A stretch of 64,000 nt of DNA from Cryptomeria japonica (taxonomy: Eukaryota > Streptophyta > Pinopsida > Cupressales > Cupressaceae). The notes under the pieces are model-generated. The model saw only the letters and a list, made by a program, of their open reading frames with translations, had not been told where the DNA came from and ran no database searches. Positions 1 through 9,716 of the stretch are shown here, one piece after another. Position 1 is the first letter of the stretch, and each line of letters begins with the position of its first letter. The translations under genes and the position numbers were made by a program. The stretch covers positions 524,639,637-524,703,636 of the forward strand of contig NC_081414.1 of assembly GCF_030272615.1 (NCBI RefSeq). Direction: 5' to 3'.

Positions 1-104
1 AAATCCAATTAACCAAAATAAATTAGGGTTTTTGTAAATAAACCTCTAAATTTATTTAATTTGATTAAAATAAGATCTATAAATGTAAATTTGGAATTTG
101 AAAT

Positions 105-564
105 TGTTGGTGTAATTATTTATTCATCTTGGAGATAGTTACACTTTATTTAAGTTTACTTAGGTACATGCACAACATTGTAGTTTGTGTATGAGACACT
201 TAGGTAGATATGCATACATTGGGAGTGTGTATGTAGGAGAATTTCCACCTTTTATGGTGTGATCTTGTTGTTACTTTATCATATCCACTTATTGTGGGAT
301 GATAATTCCACCTTCGATGGGTGATCCACCTCATGTGGAATATTTTACTATTTATCCTTTCTATCTCTACCTACCCTTGCATCTCATTGAGCCACATGTC
401 ATCATTGTGTTATCTCTTATCTCTTAGCCTTGCCTTTATAAGAAGGCTCATCTACATTGTATGTAATTCTTGATGACAGTTTATTCTTGTCATATTTTAT
501 CTCTCTTGTCATTGTGCTATCTTTTGGTATCTTTTATCTTGGTTGCTTCGAGTATAATCTCACA
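105..564 (+). repeat. 5' LTR of E1
   Basis: It starts TGTTGG and ends TCACA directly before the tRNA-Met-type primer site. A TATA-like motif lies at 435-442. It is about 25 bases shorter than the 3' copy, mainly through an indel near 471-490, where the 3' LTR has an extra stretch. Confidence 0.9.
435..442 (+). promoter_or_regulatory. TATA box of E1 LTR
   Basis: The motif tttataag sits late in the LTR, about 130 bases before its end, and is kept in the 3' LTR at 5092-5099. That is the usual place for an LTR promoter; function is inferred. Confidence 0.5.
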
Positions 565-576
565 TGGTATCAGAGC
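565..576 (+). other. Primer binding site of E1 (tRNA-iMet type)
   Basis: The sequence tggtatcagagc follows the LTR directly. It is the standard primer site of plant Copia elements, complementary to initiator methionine tRNA. Confidence 0.9.
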
Positions 577-2291
577 GGTTGGAGCACCATTGCATAGCCT
601 TTGGAGAGACTTAATTGCATTTTTGTAGGAGGTCAAGAGGTAGATCTAAGGAGCAGCATCTTATAGAGGCATTCTAGACCAAATCCGAACCAACCATTGC
701 ATCCAGGTGGTCTTTTCCATAAAATTTAAATATAAATTTGGCCTATTTTGGAGAAAAACAAATTTGGGGCTTTGGAGGAAAAATTTAGCCAATTTGGCTA
801 TACGGTACGATTTTGTTCAAAATAATATATTTTATTTTTTCTATGAAATATCTTTTATTTCAACATTGTTTTTTAAAATTTCGCAATTTTTTAATATGTC
901 GAAAGGTTTTTATTGAAATCAAATTGTAAAAGCTTTTTTATTAAAAAAAACACTCAAAAAAATATATTTTGGGGGGATTCCCCCCGACATCGTACTGTGC
1001 TACTTAATATTTCACAAGGTGGCCCCTGCAACCATACCTTGTCGGCTCTGCATTTCTTGTGTCGTACTTCGCGCAAGGCCCCTGCCCACCAACATCCTCC
1101 TGTTCTGACCACCGATTTTTGACACATCCTCTGTCGATTGCTTCTACTCCATTGAGGCCACCGCTCTCTCTATCGTCGTTCACCTCTGACAGCTCCTCGG
1201 TCATCGGCGACCTCATCTTCCTGACCGTTCTTACCTGCTCATGTTGTCATTCTTTCTTCCTGTGCTTCCATGAGGTCCTCCATCGGTGCTCTTCAACTGT
1301 AAAACCCTCCGCACAGACACCGGTGATCTTTCGGCCATCTCCTGTGCTTGGACCACCGCCGCATGGACCCCCGCTCCATCTCTGCCACGCAAGTGGACAC
1401 ATGTCACACCACATCAACATCCATGTCGACAATTCATATAGCCACATCAGTGTCATACTCACACAGTTACCTGCCACATTAACCATTCATATTGCCACAT
1501 CAGATGCCAAATCATCGCGTCTGTACTGACAACTCATCATTCGTATTACACGTGTCATAATCCGGTTGGTGCATGTCATTGTCCATACTATACGGATGCC
1601 ATGTCAGCATGGGAGGTGAAGTTTTTCCAATGAAAAGATGAGCATAAAATTTAAGCCCATGAACTGCTGACGTCAGCACTACTTCATCATTTTAAAAAAA
1701 TTATCAGCCCCCTCTCATTGAGCTTTTCATTTTTGTAGTTCAACTTTGGAAGGCCATATGTTGCTCATTTTGGCTCCTTTTTTAGTGCAATTTTTTTTGT
1801 AATGGGCTAATTTTTCGTTTACTTTCACGTGCTGGTGTTATTTTATGATTTGGGTAGACATATTTTTCAAAAAAATATTGTTTGGTGACTGGACTTGTCC
1901 AATCCTCGTTTCTGCAACTTCCAGGACTTTGTTTGGGCTCATACGAACTCCTTTTCAGGTGTCATTTTTTTGAAAGTGCATGATTTTTTTCTACTTTCAT
2001 AATCCGCTATCAATTTGTAGTGGTTTTGAGTGGAGATTGTACTTTCAACATATGGTCTTTTTTAGCCAATTTGGCACTTGTATTGCATAGATCTATCTTT
2101 TTGGTCTTTTACATTGTAGTTCTATGCCTATTGGGGTAGTTGTAAAACAAAATCAGAATTCCACTTTTCCATTGTTTGCAAGTGGCCTATTTTACACACA
2201 CTACATATAAAGTGCCAAAATCATCTTTTTTTTTGGGGGGGGGGGGTGTCTCTTGTACTCTTGCTCTCTTGTGATGTTTCATTTTGTTGCT
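577..2291 (+). other. E1 leader, no supported gene
   Basis: About 1.7 kb separate primer site and gag. It contains AT-rich DNA, a locally GC-rich pyrimidine-biased block around 1020-1500 and a homopolymer pair (T8 followed by G11) at 2228-2246. A 156-codon open frame at 1059-1529 lies in the biased block; its Ser/Pro/His-rich composition and lack of any recognisable domain suggest chance. Confidence 0.6.
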
Positions 2292-4180
2292 ATGGGTTCT
2301 CCTAATTTTCCTCTCTTAACTCCACATAATTATGCTACTTGGAAAACTAATGCATGGAGTAAACTAATGGAAAAGGGATTAACTCATTACATTGATGGAA
2401 CTATGTTTGCTCCCACTAATCCCAATGGTCACTTGGATTGGCTCACTAAGAACATTATGGCAATTGGTACTAAATGGTAGTAGCTTGTTTTTGTTTTGAG
2501 CTAGAGTGAACGAGTGTGTAAGGGGATCAGTAGAAGTGAGAGTGCTAGCGATGGTGTTAGCGAGAGAGAGAGATTGGTTGTTTGATTGCTAGCAATAGTA
2601 TGCGTAGGTAAGATTGTTATCCATTGTAAGTTCCATTGTTGTTGGGTTATACCGATCGTTGTTTCACACATGATGCATGGGGTTAGTGAGGAATAGAGAG
2701 CTTGATCGATGAAACTATTATCCCTTTGGAGATTTCTTGAGCTCTAATTGGAAGAACTATTGCTTTAGAGATCGATTGCTTGTAGGTAGGTAAGTTTTAT
2801 GTATCGAAGGATCTCATCTTTCATAATGAGGAATGTACTATAATTAAGGATGCTTGGCAAAATTTTCAAGACTTGTATGGTCAAGTTGATGAGATTAGGG
2901 GATATCAAATTGATAGTGATTTCACCATGTTAGATCCCAAGAACTTTGATACAATACAAGATTATGTCACTAACGCAAAAGAGTTGAGGGTACAACTCAA
3001 GGATTGTGGCATTGATAAGAAGGATACTCAATTATCTTAAATTTGATGGGCAAGCTTCCACAAGAATATGCAGCATTTGTTTCTAGTTTCCAAACCCATA
3101 GGATGACAATGGGTTCAAACTACACAATGCCTACATTTGATGCTTTCATTGACATGTTGATGATGGAACAAACTAAGTAGATAAGCATGGGCATTCTTAA
3201 GACTTCTAAGTCTCAAGAATATGTGGAAACTCAAGGGAACAAAGGAAATCAAGGAAAGAACAACTCAAAACAAGAAGAAAAGGAAATAAAAGCCTAAGGA
3301 CAAAGCACCACCTTCTCCACAACAAGGGGATTCATCCTCTTCCAAGAAGGACAATTCACCAAAGAAGCAGAGACCACCTTGTGCCTATTGTAAAAAGGTT
3401 TGTCATGAGGAGCATCATTGACATTCTCAAAAGATTGATGAGCTCCTCCATATCTTAAAAAAGAACAACATCGATTTGCCTAATGCTTACAAGAAGGAGG
3501 ATTCATCACCTTCCACTTCCTCATAATCAAAGGGGAAAGGACAAGCATTTATGATAGCAACAAGTGGGAAGAATCACTCTTCTGGGAAAAGAAAAGGACA
3601 ATATCTTTGTGCTACTACAAGTCATGATTCAGGGAGATGGCTTCTGGATTCAAGGGCTTCTCATCATATGGCATCTTCACAGTCTATGTTCTCTTCATTT
3701 GAGCCTTGCACCATGCCATATATTTTCATGGGCAATCATACATACATGGATGTGATTGGGAAAGGATCTATTACCATTGGGGATAACTCCTTCAATGATG
3801 TGTTGTGTGTAACCCATTTAACAAATAATATTCTTTCCATCTATCAAATCACACATGGGGAAACAAAGATAACTATGAAGTTTACACTTGAGTCATTTTT
3901 CATTAGAGACTTGGAGAGTAGAGATATCATTACGACTAGGGTGGTGGATCATGCATCTCAGTTATATTGTGATGAGGATGATTTTACATATGATGATCAT
4001 AATTATTGTGATGATTCAGATTTTGAGGAGAACTTTGGGTACTTGAACTTGTGGATTCTCACATGTGACCCCATTCTTGAGCATTTCATTTCATCTCCTC
4101 CTATTGATATCACATCGCCTATCGCACCTGATGATGTAGATGATGTGACAGTTTTTCTTTCTTGTGATTCAATGCAATAG
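2292..4180 (+). pseudogene. gag-pro: Copia gag-protease pseudogene of E1
   Basis: The frame opens at the ATG at 2292 with a typical plant Copia gag start (NYATWK near residue 15). It is broken at 2480 by about 325 bases of unrelated DNA and resumes near 2806 in another frame. A further frameshift lies near 3040. The zinc knuckle at 3380-3421 keeps C-x2-C-x4-H, but its last Cys codon is a TGA. The protease motif follows near 3644 and reads DSRASHHM instead of DSGASHHM, a G-to-A change beside the catalytic Asp. An acidic tail runs to a TAG at 4178. Gag packages element RNA and the protease matures it; this copy cannot make either. Identification of family is firm, activity is excluded. Confidence 0.85.
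2481..2805 (+). other. Unrelated insertion inside E1 gag
   Basis: Gag similarity stops after MAIGTKW and resumes with KDLIFHNEE, with about 325 bases between that contain stops in all frames. I see no clear terminal inverted repeats or target duplication. It starts gtagtag and ends gtaag, so an intron-like shape cannot be dismissed, but an intron in a retrotransposon gag would be unusual. Exact ends are uncertain by some ten bases. Confidence 0.45.
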
Positions 4181-4758
4181 GATATATCTTGTCTTCTAGC
4201 TTCAGTTTCTTGGGATGACTACTTGATAGACATTGCAGATTTGGGAGACATCATTTATGACATTCATCCTCTTTGATAAAGATGATCCTTCTTCGATTGT
4301 TTCTAGGGAACACTCTAACCCTCTTGTTCATTCTCTACATGATCATTCTTTTGAGGTTGACATGATTGTGGATACTTATGTACATCAGTTGGAGGAGGTC
4401 TCTTTATCTTTAGAGGAGACATGTGAGTCTTTGGATCTTTTTCTACATTCATCTCCACTAGATCTTGGAGTGCCTTTTTTAGTAGTGTGGATCAGTACAC
4501 CACCTTTGAAAGGGGTATCTTTCATCATCAACATGGGGACACTTGAGCAGTTTTTAGAGACTCCATTAATCATGAGTTTTTGTCCTTCACATACTTCTTT
4601 GAGAGTCCTTTGTATAATTTTCATCTCTCTTTTGGGGGAGTATTTTTTTCCCATTGGATTGCATTTGTACATGGGTACCTAACATGGCCTTGTAGCTGGG
4701 ACCCATCTTGCATTTCTTAGTTGCATTATAGACTTAAGTGCATTCCTCTAAGTTACAC
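4181..4758 (+). pseudogene. E1 acidic tail region between protease and 3' LTR
   Basis: After the TAG at 4178-4180 the same frame continues for about 33 codons, then a frameshift leads into a 149-codon open frame at 4233-4682. The product is rich in Asp, Glu, His and Ser (for example SLSLEETCESLDLFL) and has no recognisable enzyme motif. Where integrase and RT would be expected in an autonomous Copia element, only this region exists. I do not recognise it; it may be a decayed extension of the gag polyprotein. Confidence 0.45.
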
Positions 4759-4770
4759 TTAAGGTGGAGG
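4759..4770 (+). other. Polypurine tract of E1
   Basis: The purine-rich run ttaaggtggagg lies directly before the 3' LTR, the expected start site for plus-strand DNA synthesis. Confidence 0.75.
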
Positions 4771-5255
4771 TGTTGGTGTAATTATTTGTTCATCTTGGAT
4801 ATGATCACACTTTACTTAAGTTGACTTAGGTACATGCACAACATTGTAGTTTGCATATGAGACACTTAGGGAAATGTACATACATTGGGAGTCTGTATGT
4901 AGGAGAATTTCCACCTTTTATGGTGTGAATCTTGTTGTTACAATATCATATCCACTTATTGTGGGATGATAATTCCACCTTCGGTGGGTGATCTACCTCA
5001 TGTGAAATATTTTACTATTTCTCCTACCTACCCTTGCATCTCATTGAGCCACATGTCATCATTGTGTGCTCTCTTGTCTCTTAGCCTTGCCTTTATAAGT
5101 AGGCTCATCTACATTGTATGTAATTCTTGATGATCCAATTGATCTCTTTTGCATCTTGATAGGAATATAGTTTATTCTTGTCATATTTTATCTCTCTTGT
5201 CATTGTGCTATCTTTTGGTCTCTTTGATCTTGGTTGCTTCAAGCATAATATCACA
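4771..5255 (+). repeat. 3' LTR of E1
   Basis: It starts TGTTGG, ends TCACA and aligns along its length to the 5' LTR at 105-564. It contains an extra stretch around 5133-5170 that is absent from the 5' copy. Confidence 0.9.
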
Positions 5256-5461
5256 TAAATGTTTTCCAATGAGATCTGAAACAATTAATCCAAATTAGAC
5301 AACCCACAAGCCCAATTTTAGAATTAAAAATTAGGGTTTTTTTTATTTAACTTCTAAATTTTTGAAATTCAATATGAAATTAAACTTGCAAATGTAAATT
5401 TGAATTTTAAATTGCATAAACACTTAGATTTGAGAACATAAATCAGAAATAAAGGTGTAAG

Positions 5462-5478
5462 ATGTCGGGTTCACCAAA
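5462..5478 (-). other. Primer binding site of G1
   Basis: The plus strand reads atgtcgggttcacca next to the LTR end, that is a tRNA-like 3' end including CCA. The same block adjoins the G3 LTR at 23475-23490. From memory it agrees with the 3' end of plant tRNA-Trp. Confidence 0.6.
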
Positions 5479-5479
5479 A

Positions 5480-6669
5480 TGTAATGGTGAAAACCACTAA
5501 TTTTTACTTAAGTACCATTAAATTAAAGTTAAGTACCCTTAAATTAAAGAGGGGTAAACCCAATATATCTAGCCACAAATAAAGAAGGATAGGACTAAGA
5601 ATTATATTGGATTTACAAGGTTTGGATTGATTTCCCTCTTTTAAGTTGAATTCTGAAAATGATGAAACTAGGGTAAATATGTTGGAATTGAAGTAATATG
5701 TTTGAATAGTGAGTTGTAGTTGTTAGATTGAGCCACAAACCTAGATCTAAGGAATGTAAGTGTATTTGAACCTGTTCCTTGAAGGAGCTCCTGAAATGTC
5801 GAGACCGATATGCCCGTCACACTGTTCCTCTACACTTTTCGTCATCAAAAGGAAAACTTGTTTGTCTCTGTAAATAAAGCTTATCCCGAAGATCTTAGCT
5901 CCATACCTACTTCCTACACATAGAAAAAAGGGGAAATAGGTTGGGAATAGGGGTTTTCCTAAGTCAAACCCCAGTTTATGAATTAACCTTGAATGGAATA
6001 TTGCAACTACTATAATAAACAATGGAAAGATATACCTCAAATCTACAATGACTAATAATGATGCTTTGCTTCTTGAATGTAATCACATATGTTGTATGAA
6101 ATGGCATGAACATGAAAAAAAACTAATCACACAAACATGTTTTTATATGACTAATGTAATTTTCTCCACAATGATTGAATGAAAGAAATGCAACCTTGAA
6201 GATATTTGAAAATGCTTGATCATGAATGCTTGAATGCTTGATTTCTTAGATATGGAGACTTTGATTGCTTGCTAGGATGAAATTAGGTTGATAAAATGTG
6301 TTTATATATGAGAATCTAGGTCAATTTACCGATTAGGCCAACCTAAAATGGTCATATAGAGCCACCAATTTCATTTCCTGCCTAAGAGATAGGTCCTATC
6401 CTTCTCTTGAAAATTGAGACCTATCGAGGGGGACTAAGGCATTGGGTCCTAGGACTAGGGCGCTAGAGACTTGGTCCTCCTCAATTAAGGACCAAAATTA
6501 AGGCCCATAGAGGAGACCCCTCTAGAGGATCATTTGGTAGGTGCATATGGTATGAAATATAGAGTTAAGACACTAAATGGAACTGGATAGGAGATGAGGG
6601 GGAGATGCTCTAAAGTAGCGGCACAAATATGAATTGTAAATTGGTCTGATGACAATTTAAGATACTACA
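5480..6669 (-). repeat. 5' LTR of G1
   Basis: The segment begins TGTAAT and ends ACTACA on the plus strand, so it has TG...CA termini on the minus strand. It shares landmark blocks in the same order with the G3 LTR: a 'gtcaaacccc' plus 'gaattaacc' block near 5960, a 'gaatgcttgat' block near 6230, a TATA-like motif near 6300 (minus strand) and a 'ggtcc...ggtcc' GC-rich stretch near 6450-6480. Sequence identity to G3 is low, so it is an old or distinct family member. Confidence 0.65.
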
Positions 6670-6777
6670 ATCTATAATAATGTCACCTTTGTTGATAGCC
6701 CACATTCACCTAGATGTACAAACTGATGAAGATAATTATACAAATATGGTAACAAACAAGGCCCCCATGCAAACCAT
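6670..6777 (+). mobile_element. G2: left piece of PMD-type Gypsy relic
   Basis: This short piece lies between the G1 LTR and the E2 target site. It resembles G4 around 41690-41720 (the tacaaaatggta-like block), and the same relic continues after E2 at 14211. Assignment is by weak local similarity. Confidence 0.4.
6773..6777 (+). repeat. Target site duplication of E2, left copy
   Basis: The pentamer accat directly precedes the 5' LTR and recurs at 14211-14215 directly after the 3' LTR. Confidence 0.9.
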
Positions 6778-7911
6778 TGTTGTCTTGATGATGATTGTAA
6801 TGTATTCATCACTTGTTGTCATTGATGAAACACTCTCACACACACATATGATTCCATTGACTACCAGTGTAACTTCATTGGTTTACATTGTTAACTAGTA
6901 TGTTTAAGGTTCATCTCTAACTGGCACTTTGTGTCAACCGATATGTGCATAAGAGATAACCTGTGGTTACATTAAGTCAGCATCAAAATGAAAATGAAGA
7001 TGAAGATGGAGATCAAGCAGAAGATTCTAGGACAATGGTTCACATGTTTTGTTCCAACCGATATTGACTGATCTAACCAGTATCTCTTTTTGTGATGAGT
7101 TACCAGCACCATTTTCTTACCGGTCATTTTTATAATGAGTTATGTTTACTTGTCTAGATACACTGCACCTAGGAAATTGTGTTTTGATTTCCTAAGGCCG
7201 ACATAAGATATGAAAGTCTATTTAAAGACATCTTAGTGAATCATTTAAAACTGATAACTGATATAGAAGAGGAGATTATGTGAATACTGATATGCATAAA
7301 GAGTGAAAGCTTTTGTTGAAGAGTGATAAGTGTTAAGATGAAGAGCAGTGTTGAATTTACTTAGAATGATCTGATCAAGCAAGTATTGTGCTACTCAGAA
7401 CATATTAAACCATTCTTGTTGTTTTCTAATCATTACAACATAATCAAATCCCCTAACCAGATAAGCTCTAACAAGCTTCATTGTACAAATCCTCTTACAA
7501 GGTGATCCATTAGTTTGGATTCTCAAATCCTCCAACGAGGTTACTCCTAATAGGGTAGTACTCTTAACAGGGTATAAGCTTCTAATCAAGTTTGGGATCT
7601 CTAACAAGATTCGCTCCTAGTAGAGCACTTTGTAAGACCTTAACCGATCAGTTATCTATTACTGCAGATAGTTAACTTGTGAGTTCCATCTCATTGTGGT
7701 TTTTACCTATTTGGGTTTTCCACGTACAAACACTTGTGTTATGGTCGATGTGTTACTTTTTGTGGATGTTGTTATTTCATTTTGGATAGCATATATTTTG
7801 TTTAAATTCTTGGTTAAGTTCATCTACCAGTTAGTGTTTGAAGTAGTGTTTGTTTCGGTGACACTGATTCACCCCCCTCCCCCCCGCTCTCAGTGTTTTT
7901 CAAGTCCATCA
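6778..7911 (+). repeat. 5' LTR of E2
   Basis: It starts TGTTGTCTTG and ends CCATCA. It contains a TATA-like motif at 7218-7227 and, near its end, a C-rich stretch flanked by ctgattca and ctcag (7864-7892) that can pair as a short hairpin. The 3' copy is recognisable over its full length with scattered substitutions and short indels. Confidence 0.9.
7218..7227 (+). promoter_or_regulatory. TATA box of E2 LTR
   Basis: The motif ctatttaaag is the only good TATA-like site in this LTR and is kept at 13523-13532 in the 3' LTR. Function is inferred. Confidence 0.45.
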
Positions 7912-7913
7912 AT

Positions 7914-7925
7914 TGGTATCAGAGC
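7914..7925 (+). other. Primer binding site of E2 (tRNA-iMet type)
   Basis: The sequence tggtatcagagc begins two bases after the LTR end, as in typical Copia elements. Confidence 0.9.
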
Positions 7926-7973
7926 CTAACTTCTTTGAAACCTAACCGCTTAGAAGGGAGTCTTGAAACTATC

Positions 7974-9269
7974 ATGGGGGAGAGGAGCTACTTCAAGATG
8001 GTTAGAGACCTAGAAGCTAGCAGAAATGAAATTGAATCCCTTAGGGGCAAACTGAAAGTTTCTCAAGTCAAAAGGAGAGAGCTATCTAAAAAATTGTTAG
8101 AGATATCTGACAATAGTTCTTTAGATGAAGCCAATATTGAAGCTTTAGCTGATGAAGTTGAAAAGGTGAATGGTGAAAAACTGAATCTAAGAAGAGAGCT
8201 AGAAGGTCTCACCATCCGCATGAGTCAGGAACTGGAAGCCAGAAGAGCTACTGAAGACCTTATCAAGGTAAGAGATCAAGAGATAATAAAGATCAAATGA
8301 GAAAAAGACACTATGCATGAGAAATTAATTGCTGAAACAGAAGAAAAGGAGAACCTAAAGCTAGACCTTGAGTTGGGATCGTCTCTGAAAGAGAACCTGT
8401 CTAAGCATAATGAAGATCTTGTCAAAAAGCTTACTGAAGCCAATGAGAAATTGGAGAAGTTTGTCAAAAGTTATACCATGCTAGAAGAACAAATTCAATC
8501 ATAGAGAATGAAGGGTGATATCTCTGGACTTGGTTTTCATACAACTGAAAAAGGTGAATCCTTCGGTACAAAGAGCAACTATCCAAAGAACAAAACTGAT
8601 CTTAAAGTCAATAAGACTACCGGTAAGAAAGGTTTTAAACCTGTCTACTTTGTTTGTCATAAGCCTGGTCATACTACAAATGTCTGTAGAGACAAACCTA
8701 ACAGAAATGCAAATTACAATACTAATGTTAGGTATATGTCTACAAAGTTTGAAAGTCATTGCTACACATGTGGAATGTATGGGCATAGACATATTGAGTG
8801 CAGATATGGAGCAAACAATCTCATACCACACATGCATCCTAGACCAAATGGTGACCGGATAAGGAACTTTGATAACCGAGTAAACCGGAACTGGCAAAGA
8901 TCCTATGACAATCGGTTTAGTCCATTTGAAATGGAAAAGGTAACAAATGTTGTTTGCACCTTTTGTAATAACTTTGGTCATGTGGCTATGAACTGTAGAA
9001 AAAGAATAGGAAGAGGAAATGCAGGACCCTAGAGATCATCTGGTATGGTCTGTTATCACTGCAACAAATCAGGGCACTTAGCAAAATTTTGCAGATCAAG
9101 AAATAGTAAACCGGTCAACTCTTTCAAGGATCAGAAAGGCAAGTAGAAAGTTGATATTGAGGAAACCAGAGAAGATATGAATCAGCTTTGGAAAAAGAAA
9201 GGTGATGACTTGCTTGGAGAAGAAACTGTCCCTTCACCCAGTGAAGAGAATCTAGCACCGATGACTTAA
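7974..9269 (+). pseudogene. gag: Gag remnant of E2: coiled coil plus zinc knuckles, capsid domain absent
   Basis: The frame starts at the ATG at 7974 (MGERSYFKM) and stays in one frame to the TAA at 9267, with four internal stops (TGA 8298, TAG 8502, 9030 and 9144), each one C-to-T change from CGA or CAG. Residues 1-175 are Lys/Glu/Leu-rich heptads that predict a long coiled coil. A GLGF motif at about residue 185 resembles the linker before the nucleocapsid in SIRE-like Copia gags. Four knuckle-like units follow; three are perfect C-x2-C-x4-H-x4-C (CYTC at 8761, CTFC at 8957, CYHC at 9057) and the first has lost its first Cys. The usual N-terminal capsid region is missing. RNA binding is the likely former role. 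Confidence 0.8.
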
Positions 9270-9716
9270 GCCTGTTTAACATGGCTAAGGGGAGCTTAAT
9301 GGTAAAACATCTCTGGACCCCTTGTAAAATGAGCGGGAAAGAATTTTTGAATTATGAATTTTTGGTGACTTTTTGTTGATGTGTTATCAACCGGTATTTC
9401 ACTTAAGCGGTAAAATTAGGGTTTATAACCTAAAGTGTGAGCATTTATTACAGTTGGTAAAAAGGATAAAAACAAGTTTTACCTTATCATTTTTACCCTA
9501 ACTCTTTCGAAAAATAAATTTGAAGTGATTATAGAGTAGAACAAGATTTTCTTGGTGTGAATTGACGAATTGCTTTATGATTAGAGAAATCAAGTTGAAT
9601 CAAAAATTGCAGAGAGGCGAACGGGTGTGCATTTGAACATTTCAACCGGGAAACGAAGCGACGTGCAAGATACAAGGTATTTCTTTGTATATCGCTTCGA
9701 AACTTGTTTATCTAGA
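9270..9716 (+). other. Spacer between gag and the unknown ORF in E2
   Basis: This is non-coding AT-rich DNA. The last 120 bases before the ATG at 9717 are less AT-rich and could be a 5' untranslated region carried along with the downstream ORF. That reading is inference. Confidence 0.4.

Larger units (their letters stand above)
105..5255 (+). mobile_element. E1: non-autonomous Copia element (gag-protease only)
   Basis: Two LTRs (105-564 and 4771-5255) flank a primer site, a long leader and a decayed gag-protease reading frame. There is no integrase, reverse transcriptase or RNase H between protease and 3' LTR. Flanking pentamers are gaaat and taaat, which agree at four of five positions and are probably a mutated target duplication. 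The LTRs differ at roughly one base in ten over the first 135 bases, so the insertion is old. It lies within the leader of G1. Confidence 0.85.
1..6669 (-). mobile_element. G1: Tat/Ogre-like Gypsy element, 5' end only, interrupted by E1
   Basis: This is the 5' end of a minus-strand Gypsy element that runs off the left edge of the window. Its LTR (5480-6669) and primer site (5462-5478) match the arrangement of the better preserved element at 16946-24719. The AT-rich stretches at 1-104 and 5256-5479 are its leader, now split by E1. The two leader pieces resemble each other (both hold an 'attagggttttt' block followed by 'aaatgtaaattt'), so the leader may contain an internal duplication. No gag is reached inside the window. 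Lineage is inferred by similarity to G3 rather than from any RT. Confidence 0.6.

Noticed and set aside
1059-1529. 156-codon frame in the E1 leader
   Set aside because: Biased Ser/Pro/His composition, no domain, lies in a leader where relatives have no gene.
8508-9032. Host zinc-knuckle protein gene
   Set aside because: It is in frame with the coiled-coil gag part directly after the LTR and primer site, so it is retrotransposon gag.
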